In this document: positions 35,856-42,137 of the stretch, in pieces
Numbering within the stretch: the stretch's first letter is position 1
Layout: each line of letters opens with the position of its first letter
Source of the DNA: Candidatus Nanopelagicales bacterium
GTDB lineage: Bacteria > Actinomycetota > Actinomycetes > S36-B12 > UBA5976
Direction: 5' to 3'
Length of the DNA: 42,137 nucleotides
NCBI GenBank assembly: GCA_016463095.1
Contig: JAEMSA010000007.1
Location: 1 to 42,137 of the forward strand
Notes under the pieces: generated by a model
The model's input: only the letters and a program-made list of their open reading frames with translations
Told to the model about the DNA's origin: nothing
The model's database searches: none
Translations under genes and position numbers: made by a program

Positions 35856-36775
35856 GCCCATTTATGACCAGAGTCAGATTTGTCCTTGGTGAAGTTTGGC
35901 AAGGAATTAGTAGGAGTATCACCCTCACAATTGCGTTAATTGCAACCTTTGCTATCTCACTATCTTTATTAGGTGTTTCTCTATTGGTTGGATCACAAGT
36001 AAATGAAATGAAAGACTATTGGTTTGACAAAGTAGAAATTTCTATCTTCCTATGCACCAGTGGCAGTGACACAGCAACTTGTACAAATGGACCAGCAACA
36101 GAAGCGCAAAAAAGTCAAATCAGAACAGATTTAGAAGCAATGCAACCACTGGTTGCTGAAATTTTCTTCGAAAGCCAACAAGATGCATACAATAGATTCA
36201 TTGAAAGATTTAAATCCTCCCCAATTTCTGCAAACGTAACGCCAGATCAATTACCTGAAAGTTTCAGAATAAAGTTATCAAATCCAGAAGAATTCATAAC
36301 AGTAGTAAATAAATTTACGAGTCGTCCAGGAATTGAAGCAGTTAGAGATCAAAGAGCCACTTTAAGCAAACTATTCAGTGTTTTAGGTGGACTACAAGCA
36401 CTTGCCCTTGGTTTTGGTTTAGCGATGCTGGTGGTGACCTCACTTCTAGTAGGTAACACAATCCGGGTAACTGCCTATGCCAGACGCCGAGAAATAGGGA
36501 TTATGCGACTTGTTGGGGCCTCTAAAATGGCGTTACGTTTACCGTTTTTACTTGAAGCAGTTTTTGGTGCATTAGTTGGTGGGATTATCGCTACTGGGAT
36601 ATTAAGTTTCATTAAAGGTTATTTAGTTGACCAAGTTATTGCCACGTCATTTACTTTCACATCATTTTTTGGATGGCAGGCAGTGGTGAGTGCCTCCATA
36701 ATTTGTTTAGTATCTGGAACTTTATTAGCTTTCATCACAGCTTGGTTTGGTATCGCCAGACATTTGAAAGTCTAG
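35852..36775 (+). CDS. ftsX: Cell division protein FtsX
   Basis: 307 residues with the four-helix FtsX layout: helix 1 at about 21-46, an extracellular domain at about 47-175, helices 2-4 at about 178-204, 235-259 and 274-302. The conserved cytoplasmic loop ARRREIGIMRLVGASK lies between helices 2 and 3. The extracellular domain has two cysteines (SIFLCTSGSDTATC) and, in the family, is the part that contacts a cell-wall hydrolase. The next gene, 7 bp downstream, encodes such a hydrolase with a coiled coil. Confidence 0.95.
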   Translation: MSPFMTRVRFVLGEVWQGISRSITLTIALIATFAISLSLLGVSLLVGSQVNEMKDYWFDKVEISIFLCTSGSDTATCTNGPATEAQKSQIRTDLEAMQPLVAEIFFESQQDAYNRFIERFKSSPISANVTPDQLPESFRIKLSNPEEFITVVNKFTSRPGIEAVRDQRATLSKLFSVLGGLQALALGFGLAMLVVTSLLVGNTIRVTAYARRREIGIMRLVGASKMALRLPFLLEAVFGALVGGIIATGILSFIKGYLVDQVIATSFTFTSFFGWQAVVSASIICLVSGTLLAFITAWFGIARHLKV

Positions 36776-36782
36776 GTTTTTT

Positions 36783-37955
36783 ATGAAGTCTAAAATAAGA
36801 AGTTTTTTTGCCCTTATTTTCTCCTTAACTCTTATTTTTGGGATAGGTCTGTCAGCACAAGGGTTACCAAGAAATATTGATGATGATGTAAATGCTGCTC
36901 AACAAGAACTGGAAAGTGCTAGTGCAATTGTTCGAGAAGTTGCTGCAGAATTAGCTGAAATTAGAAAACAATTACCAATCGCTGAAGCCAAATTAAAAAA
37001 AGCACGAGAACAGCTTGCGGTGGCCAAAGAAAAAGATCGGATAGCTGCAGAAAAACTAACTGAACTAGAACTACAACTCCAAATTACTCAAAAGAATTAT
37101 GATGAAACCAGAAATTATGTGGCAGATGTTGCTCGAAGTCTTTATCAAGAAGGACCTTTGGCTACCCTCGAAATATTACTTGGTTCAACTGATCCAATTG
37201 ATTTCAATCAAAAGCTCATGGACATGCAAACCTATATAGGTAATCAGAACGTGAAACTTGCTCAACTAGAAACTATTAAAGTTCAACTGCAAACTGAACA
37301 AGCTGCGGTAGCTGCTCAAAAAGTTATTCTCGAACAACAAAAAGCAGAAGCATTAACCGTGGCGCAAAGAGCAAAAGATGCTGAAGAAGAAGTTTTGAAA
37401 TTAATAGCCAGACAAAAAGCTTCTTTGGCAAGAGCTGAAAGTGAACGTGAATCTACTAGAAAAAGATATGAACAATTAAAAGCCGAACAAATCCGTTTAC
37501 AACAATTGGCCAGACTGCGCGCCGGGTTAGGTGGCAATATGGCTGGAGAACTTTATTGGCCTGTGCCAGGGGCAAGATTTAGCCAAGGAGTTGGTGCCAG
37601 AAGACATCCAGTTTATGGATACCGTTCGTGCCACACAGGAATTGATTTAGCTGGAAGTACTGGCACACCTGTTGCTGCTGCTGCCACTGGAATTGTTACC
37701 GCAGTAACAACACTTCGTGCTTACGGACGAGTGATAGTAATTGCGCACAACGGTGGACTTTCCACCATGTATGCGCATTTATCAAGATTTAATGTCACAG
37801 TAGGTCAAGGCATCGCTGTTGGTGACACCATCGGATATGTGGGATCTTCTGGATGGTCCACTGGTCCACATCTGCATTTTGAAGTTCACGTAAATGCGAC
37901 TCCCTATAACCCAATGGGCTGGTTTGGTTCACCAAAAACCCCAGTAACTTGCTAA
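36783..37955 (+). CDS. Secreted coiled-coil M23 peptidase (EnvC/PcsB-like architecture)
   Basis: 390 residues. A signal peptide (about 1-25, FFALIFSLTLIFGIGLSAQG) is followed by a long coiled coil (about 35-245, rich in Ala, Glu, Lys and Gln) and a C-terminal LytM/M23 domain. Zinc and catalytic residues are all present: H284 and D288 in CHTGIDLAG, and H363 and H365 in GPHLHFEVH. Such coiled-coil hydrolases are the usual targets of FtsEX (EnvC, PcsB), and the gene lies 7 bp after ftsX, so FtsX control is a good inference. Unlike E. coli EnvC, which has a degenerate LytM domain, this one should cut peptidoglycan cross-links itself. Two late cysteines (C283, C390) might pair. Confidence 0.9.
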   Translation: MKSKIRSFFALIFSLTLIFGIGLSAQGLPRNIDDDVNAAQQELESASAIVREVAAELAEIRKQLPIAEAKLKKAREQLAVAKEKDRIAAEKLTELELQLQITQKNYDETRNYVADVARSLYQEGPLATLEILLGSTDPIDFNQKLMDMQTYIGNQNVKLAQLETIKVQLQTEQAAVAAQKVILEQQKAEALTVAQRAKDAEEEVLKLIARQKASLARAESERESTRKRYEQLKAEQIRLQQLARLRAGLGGNMAGELYWPVPGARFSQGVGARRHPVYGYRSCHTGIDLAGSTGTPVAAAATGIVTAVTTLRAYGRVIVIAHNGGLSTMYAHLSRFNVTVGQGIAVGDTIGYVGSSGWSTGPHLHFEVHVNATPYNPMGWFGSPKTPVTC

Positions 37956-37999
37956 AACTACATATTTAATTTATTTTCCCCACAGAAATAGGCGTCACC

Positions 38000-38011
38000 T
38001 ACAATTAAGGC
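38000..38011 (+). promoter_or_regulatory. Leaderless -10 of the S41 peptidase gene
   Basis: TACAAT (38000-38005) lies 6 nt before the ATG at 38012 in the 56-bp gap after the M23 gene. The -35 region (TTCCCC at 18-nt spacing) is weak. Confidence 0.5.
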
Positions 38012-39154
38012 ATGAAGCCGAAGCAGCCCCAAAACACCTTCCTGATACTTGGCGTAGGTGTAATTTTTGTTGCCGGATTTATGTTTGGCTCATTAAATAA
38101 TTCAAAATCTGCAACATCACTGCTAGACGAAACCGTCAGCAAAATTTTAAAGAATTCATCGGTTACCACTAATAGAGAATCTTTAGAAAGAGCAGCCATA
38201 GAAGGAATGCTTAGATCGTTGGGGGATAAGTGGAGTCAATACCTCCCGGATGCTGGTAATGCCTCATTTGAAAATTCAGTTGAAGGCCAATATTCCGGAA
38301 TGGGTGTTTGGTTAAGAAGTGATGAATCAGGGTTAGTTGGGATAGCTGGTGTGGTGCCAAGTTCACCAGCAGAATTTGCCAACCTTCAAATCGGGGACAT
38401 AATAAAATCAGTTGATGGCATAGCAACTCAAGACAAGAAATTGTCTGATGTTTCAAAATTACTTTCCGGCAAACCAAATACTAATGCAATTTTATCAGTC
38501 ATTAGAGGTGAAGAATTTCTGAATTTCTCAGTTAAGAGAACTGAAATAAGAAGTAATCCTGTCCAACTCAAAAAATTATCAAATGAAATTATTGTGATCT
38601 CCTTAACTGAATTTTCTCGCGGTTCAGCTGGTTTAATGCGGGCAGCCTTAGCAGGAAGTGGTTCGCAACGAAATGGAGTTATTTTAGATTTAAGGGGAAA
38701 CCCTGGTGGCTTAATGATTGAAGCAACTGATGTGGCGGGGGCATTTTTAAATGGTGGTTTAGTTGTGGAATTTCACAAGCCGGGTAAATTACCGGAACTA
38801 TTTAATGCAGTAGGTGATGGAGATTCAAAAACACCTTTAGTGGTTTTAGTTGATAGCGGAACCGCTTCAGCAGCTGAAATTGTGGCAGCAGCTCTGCAAG
38901 ATAGAAATCGCGCCGTAATTGTGGGTGAAAGAACTTTCGGTAAAGCTGCAGTGCAAGATTTAACTGAACTATCTGATGGTTCAGCCTTAGAGCTAACAAC
39001 TGGTTATTACCTAACCCCTAACGGTAAACGACTTGAGGGCCAAGGAATAGAACCTGACATTGTGGTTTCTTCCAATCAATCAAAACAAGTCGCTGAAAAT
39101 AGAGCTTTACAAGTCTTGCAAGGTTTGATTTCAGGTATTGGGTCTCGTGGTTAA
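38012..39154 (+). CDS. C-terminal processing (S41) peptidase
   Basis: 380 residues. An N-terminal transmembrane or signal segment (about 8-27, [17 protein letters not shown]), a PDZ domain (about 85-170; [29 protein letters not shown]), and the tail-specific protease core with the Ser-Lys dyad Ser286 (GTASAAE) and Lys311 (TFGKAAV). The family trims C-termini of periplasmic or membrane proteins, and in several bacteria controls peptidoglycan hydrolases, which fits the M23 gene just upstream. That link is inference. The smpB gene begins 2 bp after the stop. Confidence 0.92.
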   Translation: MKPKQPQNTFLILGVGVIFVAGFMFGSLNNSKSATSLLDETVSKILKNSSVTTNRESLERAAIEGMLRSLGDKWSQYLPDAGNASFENSVEGQYSGMGVWLRSDESGLVGIAGVVPSSPAEFANLQIGDIIKSVDGIATQDKKLSDVSKLLSGKPNTNAILSVIRGEEFLNFSVKRTEIRSNPVQLKKLSNEIIVISLTEFSRGSAGLMRAALAGSGSQRNGVILDLRGNPGGLMIEATDVAGAFLNGGLVVEFHKPGKLPELFNAVGDGDSKTPLVVLVDSGTASAAEIVAAALQDRNRAVIVGERTFGKAAVQDLTELSDGSALELTTGYYLTPNGKRLEGQGIEPDIVVSSNQSKQVAENRALQVLQGLISGIGSRG

Positions 39155-39156
39155 TT

Positions 39157-39630
39157 ATGAAAGAAAAAGGAAAAAAATTAGTCGCCCAAAATAAAAAAGC
39201 GCGCCATGATTATTCGATTGAAGATGTGATCGAAGCAGGAATAGTTCTAGTTGGCACTGAAGTTAAATCACTTCGGGAAGGTAGAGCAAGTTTGGTGGAT
39301 GGTTTTGCCCAAATCAAGAACGGTGAAGTTTGGTTACACAATGTTCACATTCCTGAATACGATGCAGGCACTTGGACCAATCATGAACCACGAAGAATTA
39401 GAAAACTATTGGTTAATCGGTTAGAAATAACCCGACTTAGTAAAGCCCTACACGATTCAGGTAACACACTTGTGCCGTTAAGTATTTATTTTAAAGATGG
39501 TCGAGCAAAAATTGAATTAGCTGTTGCCAAAGGTCGAAAAGAGCATGACAAACGTCAAGCGCTAAGGGAAAAAGATGACAAACGTGAAGTAGCCAAGGCA
39601 GTAGGGCGACGCTCCAAGGGTGTAGAATAA
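39157..39630 (+). CDS. smpB: SsrA-binding protein
   Basis: 157 residues. The compact beta-barrel core with [20 protein letters not shown] and [16 protein letters not shown] is characteristic, and the basic C-terminal tail ([19 protein letters not shown]) inserts into the empty mRNA channel of stalled ribosomes. SmpB binds tmRNA and delivers it to the A site. It is 2 bp after the S41 gene, so it is co-transcribed, and its RNA partner ssrA begins 50 bp downstream. Confidence 0.97.
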   Translation: MKEKGKKLVAQNKKARHDYSIEDVIEAGIVLVGTEVKSLREGRASLVDGFAQIKNGEVWLHNVHIPEYDAGTWTNHEPRRIRKLLVNRLEITRLSKALHDSGNTLVPLSIYFKDGRAKIELAVAKGRKEHDKRQALREKDDKREVAKAVGRRSKGVE

Positions 39631-39633
39631 AGA

Positions 39634-39664
39634 GTTCACAAAGAAGAGAAAACTTTTTGTGAAC
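39634..39664 (+). terminator. Hairpin between smpB and ssrA
   Basis: GTTCACAAA (39634-39642) pairs with TTTGTGAAC (39656-39664) around a 13-nt loop. It has no clear T-run, so it may be a weak terminator or a processing stem ahead of the tmRNA. Confidence 0.45.
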
Positions 39665-39680
39665 GATTTACAACTCAATA

Positions 39681-40052
39681 GGGGGTGAACGGTTTCGACA
39701 ACAGTGAATCGCGTTAGGTGAAGCGGGCCGAGGTTCAAGGCAGAACTCGTAAACCATGTCTTGAAAAAACAAGTGCAAATAAATCTCGCACTGACTTTGC
39801 TCTAGCTGCTTAAAGTAGCTAAGCCATAAAGTCCGTCAGCTCAGAAGTTCCTTCGATCTGAGATCTGGCGTCGAAAGAAGGATCACCAATTAGTCGGGTT
39901 ACGAGATTAATCGGGAAATCAAACAGTAACTTTGACCGTGTTGCTAGCAAGGCCACGAGTAACTAGCAGGTCAAGAACACGCAATTGTGGATGCGCCCGG
40001 AGAAGACCTAGTACGACGCTGCTGGACGCGGGTTCAAATCCCGCCACCTCCA
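39681..40052 (+). ncRNA. ssrA: Transfer-messenger RNA
   Basis: About 372 nt. The 5' end GGGGGTGAACGGTTTCGACA and the 3' tRNA-like end (T-arm GCGGGTTCAAATCCCGC and acceptor strand CACCTCC) pair as expected of a one-piece tmRNA. The discriminator A is followed by CCG, so the CCA end must be completed after transcription. An internal tag frame starts at 39775. The position directly after smpB is conserved in actinobacteria. The pseudoknots were not resolved. Confidence 0.95.
39775..39813 (+). other. tmRNA tag-peptide reading frame
   Basis: GCA at 39775 opens a frame of 12 codons ending at TAA (39811-39813). The peptide is ANKSRTDFALAA. The A-L-A-A end is the degradation signal recognised by ClpXP-type proteases. 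The resume codon GCA follows AAGTG. Confidence 0.88.
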
Positions 40053-40064
40053 CCGAAACAAATC

Positions 40065-40097
40065 ATGTGCCCACAATCAAATTGTGGGCACATTTTC
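40065..40097 (+). terminator. Intrinsic terminator of ssrA
   Basis: ATGTGCCCACAAT (40065-40077) pairs perfectly with ATTGTGGGCACAT (40081-40093) across a 3-nt loop; TTTT follows. Confidence 0.9.
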
Positions 40098-40120
40098 TGT
40101 TCATACACATTTTCAATGCC

Positions 40121-40163
40121 CCACTAGCATCTGCCGTATCAAATGGCGTAGGCTCACTAGTGG
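40121..40163. repeat. Hairpin-forming repeat upstream of cspA
   Basis: CCACTAG (40121-40127) is complemented by CTAGTGG (40157-40163). An inner TGCC/GGCG stem could extend it. It lies between the ssrA terminator and cspA, perhaps just upstream of the cspA promoter. The rest of the 40098-40277 gap shows only the long cspA leader with AGGAG. Confidence 0.4.
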
Positions 40164-40277
40164 TTGCAAGTTAATGATTTATGCAAGGTGTCTTTGATGC
40201 CGCGCAAGTCAGCGGCGAACACCCCGTGAAGGCAAAAGCATTGAGCGGTACATCAACAAAAAGCAGGAGAAATATAT

Positions 40278-40481
40278 ATGCCACAAGGCAGCGTCAAATG
40301 GTTTAACTCAGAAAAGGGCTTTGGATTCTTAGCTCCAGATGGAGGCGGACCAGACGTGTTCGTGCATTACTCAGCAATTCAATCTGATGGTTATCGTTCA
40401 TTGAACGAAGAACAAAGAGTTGAATTCGATATCACCGAAGGCCAAAAAGGTCCACAAGCAGCAAACGTGAGACCAGTTTAG
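40278..40481 (+). CDS. cspA: Cold-shock protein, CspA family
   Basis: 67-residue single cold-shock domain with RNP1 (KGFGFL) and RNP2 (VFVHY), both intact. It binds single-stranded RNA and DNA and melts mRNA structure. AGGAG lies 10 nt before the ATG, and the gene has a long 5' leader with possible stem-loops, typical of cold-shock genes that are regulated by mRNA folding. A strong terminator follows 19 bp after the stop, so it is monocistronic. Confidence 0.96.
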   Translation: MPQGSVKWFNSEKGFGFLAPDGGGPDVFVHYSAIQSDGYRSLNEEQRVEFDITEGQKGPQAANVRPV

Positions 40482-40500
40482 ACCAAGGACTTCATACATT

Positions 40501-40535
40501 AGGCCCGCTAAGAAATTAGCGGGCCTTTTATTTTT
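40501..40535 (+). terminator. Intrinsic terminator of cspA
   Basis: AGGCCCGCTAA (40501-40511), GAAA loop, TTAGCGGGCCT (40516-40526), then TTTATTTTT. It lies in the convergent gap to argF; the minus-strand read lacks a T-run. Confidence 0.92.
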
Positions 40536-40548
40536 AATTCAGAAATAT

Positions 40549-41541
40549 TTAACTTAAGGTCTCAACCATCAAAGCTTTAATGGTGTGCATTCTATTTTCG
40601 GCTTGATCAAACACAATTGAATTCTTAGAATTGAAAACTTCTGCGCTAACTTCCACGCCAACTATTCCGAAAGAGTCTTTGATTTTTTTACCAATCGAAG
40701 TACTGTCGTCATAATAAGCAGGTAAGCAATGCATAAATTTAACATCTTCATTATTAGTTAAATCTAAAACCTCTGTTGTTACCTGGTAGGGTCTAAGTAA
40801 ATTAATTCGCTGGTTCCACACATTTTCATCTTCACCCATAGAAACCCAAACATCAGTATGAATAAAATCAACACCAGAAACGCCTTGGGCGATGTCTTCG
40901 GTGATAGTAATTTTTGCCCCAGATATTTCTGCCAGACCATGAGCAATATTTTGAATTTCTAAACTCGGGGTTAACGAATTAGGTGAAACAAGTCTTACAT
41001 CCATACCAAAAATTGCAGCTGTTACCAATAAGGAATTGCCCATATTATTTCTGGCATCACCAAGGTAGGCAAAAGAAATATCTTGGAGTTTCTTTTCGCT
41101 GTGTTCCATCATCGTCATAAAATCTGCCAGCATTTGAGTTGGATGCCAAGTGTCAGTTAAACCGTTAAAAACAGGGACAGCAGAATAATTGGCTAATTCT
41201 TGAATTGCACTTTGTGAATATCCTCTGTATTCGATGGCATCAAACATACGACTCAATACTCGAGCCGTGTCGGCAATTGATTCTTTGTGACCAAGTTGAG
41301 ATGAACTGGAATCAAAGAAAGTGGTGAAAGCACCTTGATCGTGAGCGGCCACATCAAAGGCAGCACGAGTTCTAGTGGAAGTTTTTTCAAAGATAAGTGC
41401 AATATTTTTGCCTTTGAGGTGTTTCTTTTCACGGCCGTTTTTCTTTTGCTTCTTTAACTTTCGGGCACGTTCGATTATTTGCAGCAGTTCCTCGGCACTA
41501 AAGTCGATTTCTTTTAAGAAATCCCTTCCCTTTAGTTTCAT
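40549..41541 (-). CDS. argF: Ornithine carbamoyltransferase
   Basis: 330 residues. Carbamoyl-phosphate motif [14 protein letters not shown], the [19 protein letters not shown] segment, [12 protein letters not shown], the ornithine loop [10 protein letters not shown] and HCLPAYYDD are all present, so the enzyme should be active. It condenses carbamoyl phosphate and ornithine to citrulline. The sequence looks closer to the ArgI/ArcB type than to the ArgF I recall from actinobacterial arginine operons, and no other arg or arc genes are adjacent. A catabolic role is therefore possible but unproven; the symbol is for the activity. GAGG lies about 11 nt before the ATG. Confidence 0.9.
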   Translation of the reverse strand: MKLKGRDFLKEIDFSAEELLQIIERARKLKKQKKNGREKKHLKGKNIALIFEKTSTRTRAAFDVAAHDQGAFTTFFDSSSSQLGHKESIADTARVLSRMFDAIEYRGYSQSAIQELANYSAVPVFNGLTDTWHPTQMLADFMTMMEHSEKKLQDISFAYLGDARNNMGNSLLVTAAIFGMDVRLVSPNSLTPSLEIQNIAHGLAEISGAKITITEDIAQGVSGVDFIHTDVWVSMGEDENVWNQRINLLRPYQVTTEVLDLTNNEDVKFMHCLPAYYDDSTSIGKKIKDSFGIVGVEVSAEVFNSKNSIVFDQAENRMHTIKALMVETLS

Positions 41542-41619
41542 TATTAAATCTTCCTCGCTTGATCAGAAATCAGGGGCTGAAAAGACAATCCTATCCAAGG
41601 CTTCTGCCAGAATCAGATT

Positions 41620-41868
41620 GTGACTACTCCACTAGACAGCCCCGGTTCCCTGGGTGACACCCTGCTTGATGAAAGAACGTTGGAAACCAATGATGACGGG
41701 GATCATGAGAAATTCGCACACTATGTCCAAAAAGAAAAAATTGTGGAAAGCGCAGTAACCGGAAAACCAGTAATAGCTTTATGTGGGAAAGTTTGGGTCC
41801 CAGGCAGGGATCCAGGAAAGTTCCCAATTTGTCCTGACTGCAAGAAAATTTTTGATTCACTTAAGTGA
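41620..41868 (+). CDS. DUF3039 family protein
   Basis: 82 residues from a GTG at 41620. The conserved core HYVQKEKIVESAVTGKPVIA is followed by LCGKVWVPGRDPGKFPICPDC; the cysteines (Cys55, Cys71 and Cys74) could bind zinc. The family is widespread in actinobacteria next to clpS and has no known function. The N-terminus (about 1-28) is acidic and probably disordered. No ribosome-binding site precedes the GTG, fitting a leaderless start, although the -10 (CAGAAT) is poor. It is 36 bp ahead of clpS and may be co-transcribed. Confidence 0.85.
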   Translation: MTTPLDSPGSLGDTLLDERTLETNDDGDHEKFAHYVQKEKIVESAVTGKPVIALCGKVWVPGRDPGKFPICPDCKKIFDSLK

Positions 41869-41904
41869 TTAGCCAAAACCTAGCTTCAATGCAAATATAA
41901 AAGC

Positions 41905-42137
41905 ATGAGTATTGCCCCCCTAGAAACTCAAAGTGTTTCCCTTCAAACAAATCCCAATACTCCTTGGGTTTGTATTGTGTGGAATGACCCAATCAATTTG
42001 ATGAATTACGTGACACATGTATTTATGACCTATTTCAAATATTCCAAAGAGAAAGCTGAAACGCTGATGCTTCAGGTCCATAATGATGGAAAATCTGTGG
42101 TGAACACAGGTTCAAGAGAAGAAATGGAACGAGATGT
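41905..42137 (+). CDS. clpS: ATP-dependent Clp protease adaptor ClpS (partial, 3' end off window)
   Basis: 77 complete codons are visible from the ATG at 41905. The ClpS core is clear: [19 protein letters not shown], then [20 protein letters not shown] and GSREEMERD. ClpS binds the N-domain of ClpC/ClpA and delivers N-end-rule substrates. The Asn-Asp pair of the NDP motif needed to grip the substrate N-terminus is present. It follows the DUF3039 gene by 36 bp, a pairing common in actinobacteria. Confidence 0.93.
   Translation, partial: MSIAPLETQSVSLQTNPNTPWVCIVWNDPINLMNYVTHVFMTYFKYSKEKAETLMLQVHNDGKSVVNTGSREEMERD

Noticed and set aside
39932-40174. 80-codon frame overlapping the 3' part of tmRNA
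   Set aside because: It lies in the tRNA-like domain and terminator of ssrA and shows no protein-like features.
1-42137. CRISPR array, prophage, IS element, toxin-antitoxin or biosynthetic cluster
   Set aside because: No regularly spaced repeats, transposase, integrase, phage structural gene or paired toxin-antitoxin frame was seen; almost every gene is a recognised housekeeping or actinobacterial core family.

Overview
The window looks like a stretch of chromosome from a small-genome, low-GC actinobacterium. By eye it is AT-rich (roughly 38-40% GC), almost gapless, and has many ATGA/GTGA overlaps. The class is shown by gene content: AdnA-AdnB, UvrD2 with a tetracysteine module, mycoredoxin, a fused E2-E1 2-oxoglutarate enzyme (Kgd/OdhA type), WhiB1, PdtaS, UPF0182, DUF3039 and DUF5679 proteins, and nickel superoxide dismutase with SodX. 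The blocks follow gene orders I remember from Mycobacterium and Streptomyces. A freshwater Nanopelagicales-like (acI) organism is my best guess, but taxonomy was not tested.

Layout. 1-1830 (-): partial membrane protein with a flippase-like C-terminus and an internal degenerate kinase domain. 1906-10245 (+): recombination/repair operon adnA-adnB-mrx1-uvrD2. 10322-11278: ThiF/E1-like protein. 11340-11498 (-): small zinc-ribbon protein. 11499-11957: the only long non-coding gap, holding five co-oriented DnaA-box-like sites. 11958-17979: YgjP-like metallopeptidase, an antisense-overlapping zincin-like gene, a small membrane protein, a YlbL-type PDZ/Lon protease and UPF0182. Initiator tRNA at 18032, then a lone cytochrome P450.

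19571-22638 (-): aroA-rsgA-hisN. 22681-25474 (+): YedK-type DNA-protein crosslink sensor, an alpha/beta hydrolase and the PdtaS histidine kinase. 25489-25740 (-): WhiB1, with two Crp-like sites upstream. 25920-28379: nickel block (NiCoT importer, small membrane protein, sodN and divergent sodX). 28365-33041 (-): threonine aldolase and the 2-oxoglutarate enzyme. 33140: SDR oxidoreductase. 33980-40052 (+): prfB, ftsE, ftsX, M23 hydrolase, S41 protease, smpB and tmRNA, joining division, cell-wall hydrolysis and ribosome rescue. The end holds cspA, an ornithine carbamoyltransferase (-), a DUF3039 protein and the start of clpS.

How it works together: AdnAB and UvrD2 handle double-strand breaks; NiCoT supplies nickel for SodN, which SodX matures; FtsEX probably controls the adjacent M23 hydrolase; SmpB and tmRNA tag stalled peptides, and ClpS lies close by. 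Several genes appear to be transcribed as leaderless mRNAs from -10 boxes about 6 nt before the start codon. I saw no CRISPR array, prophage, IS element or obvious defence system. The least explained items are the DnaA-box cluster, the operator-like palindrome at the nickel transporter promoter and the zincin-like gene that seems to have lost its metal-binding motif.
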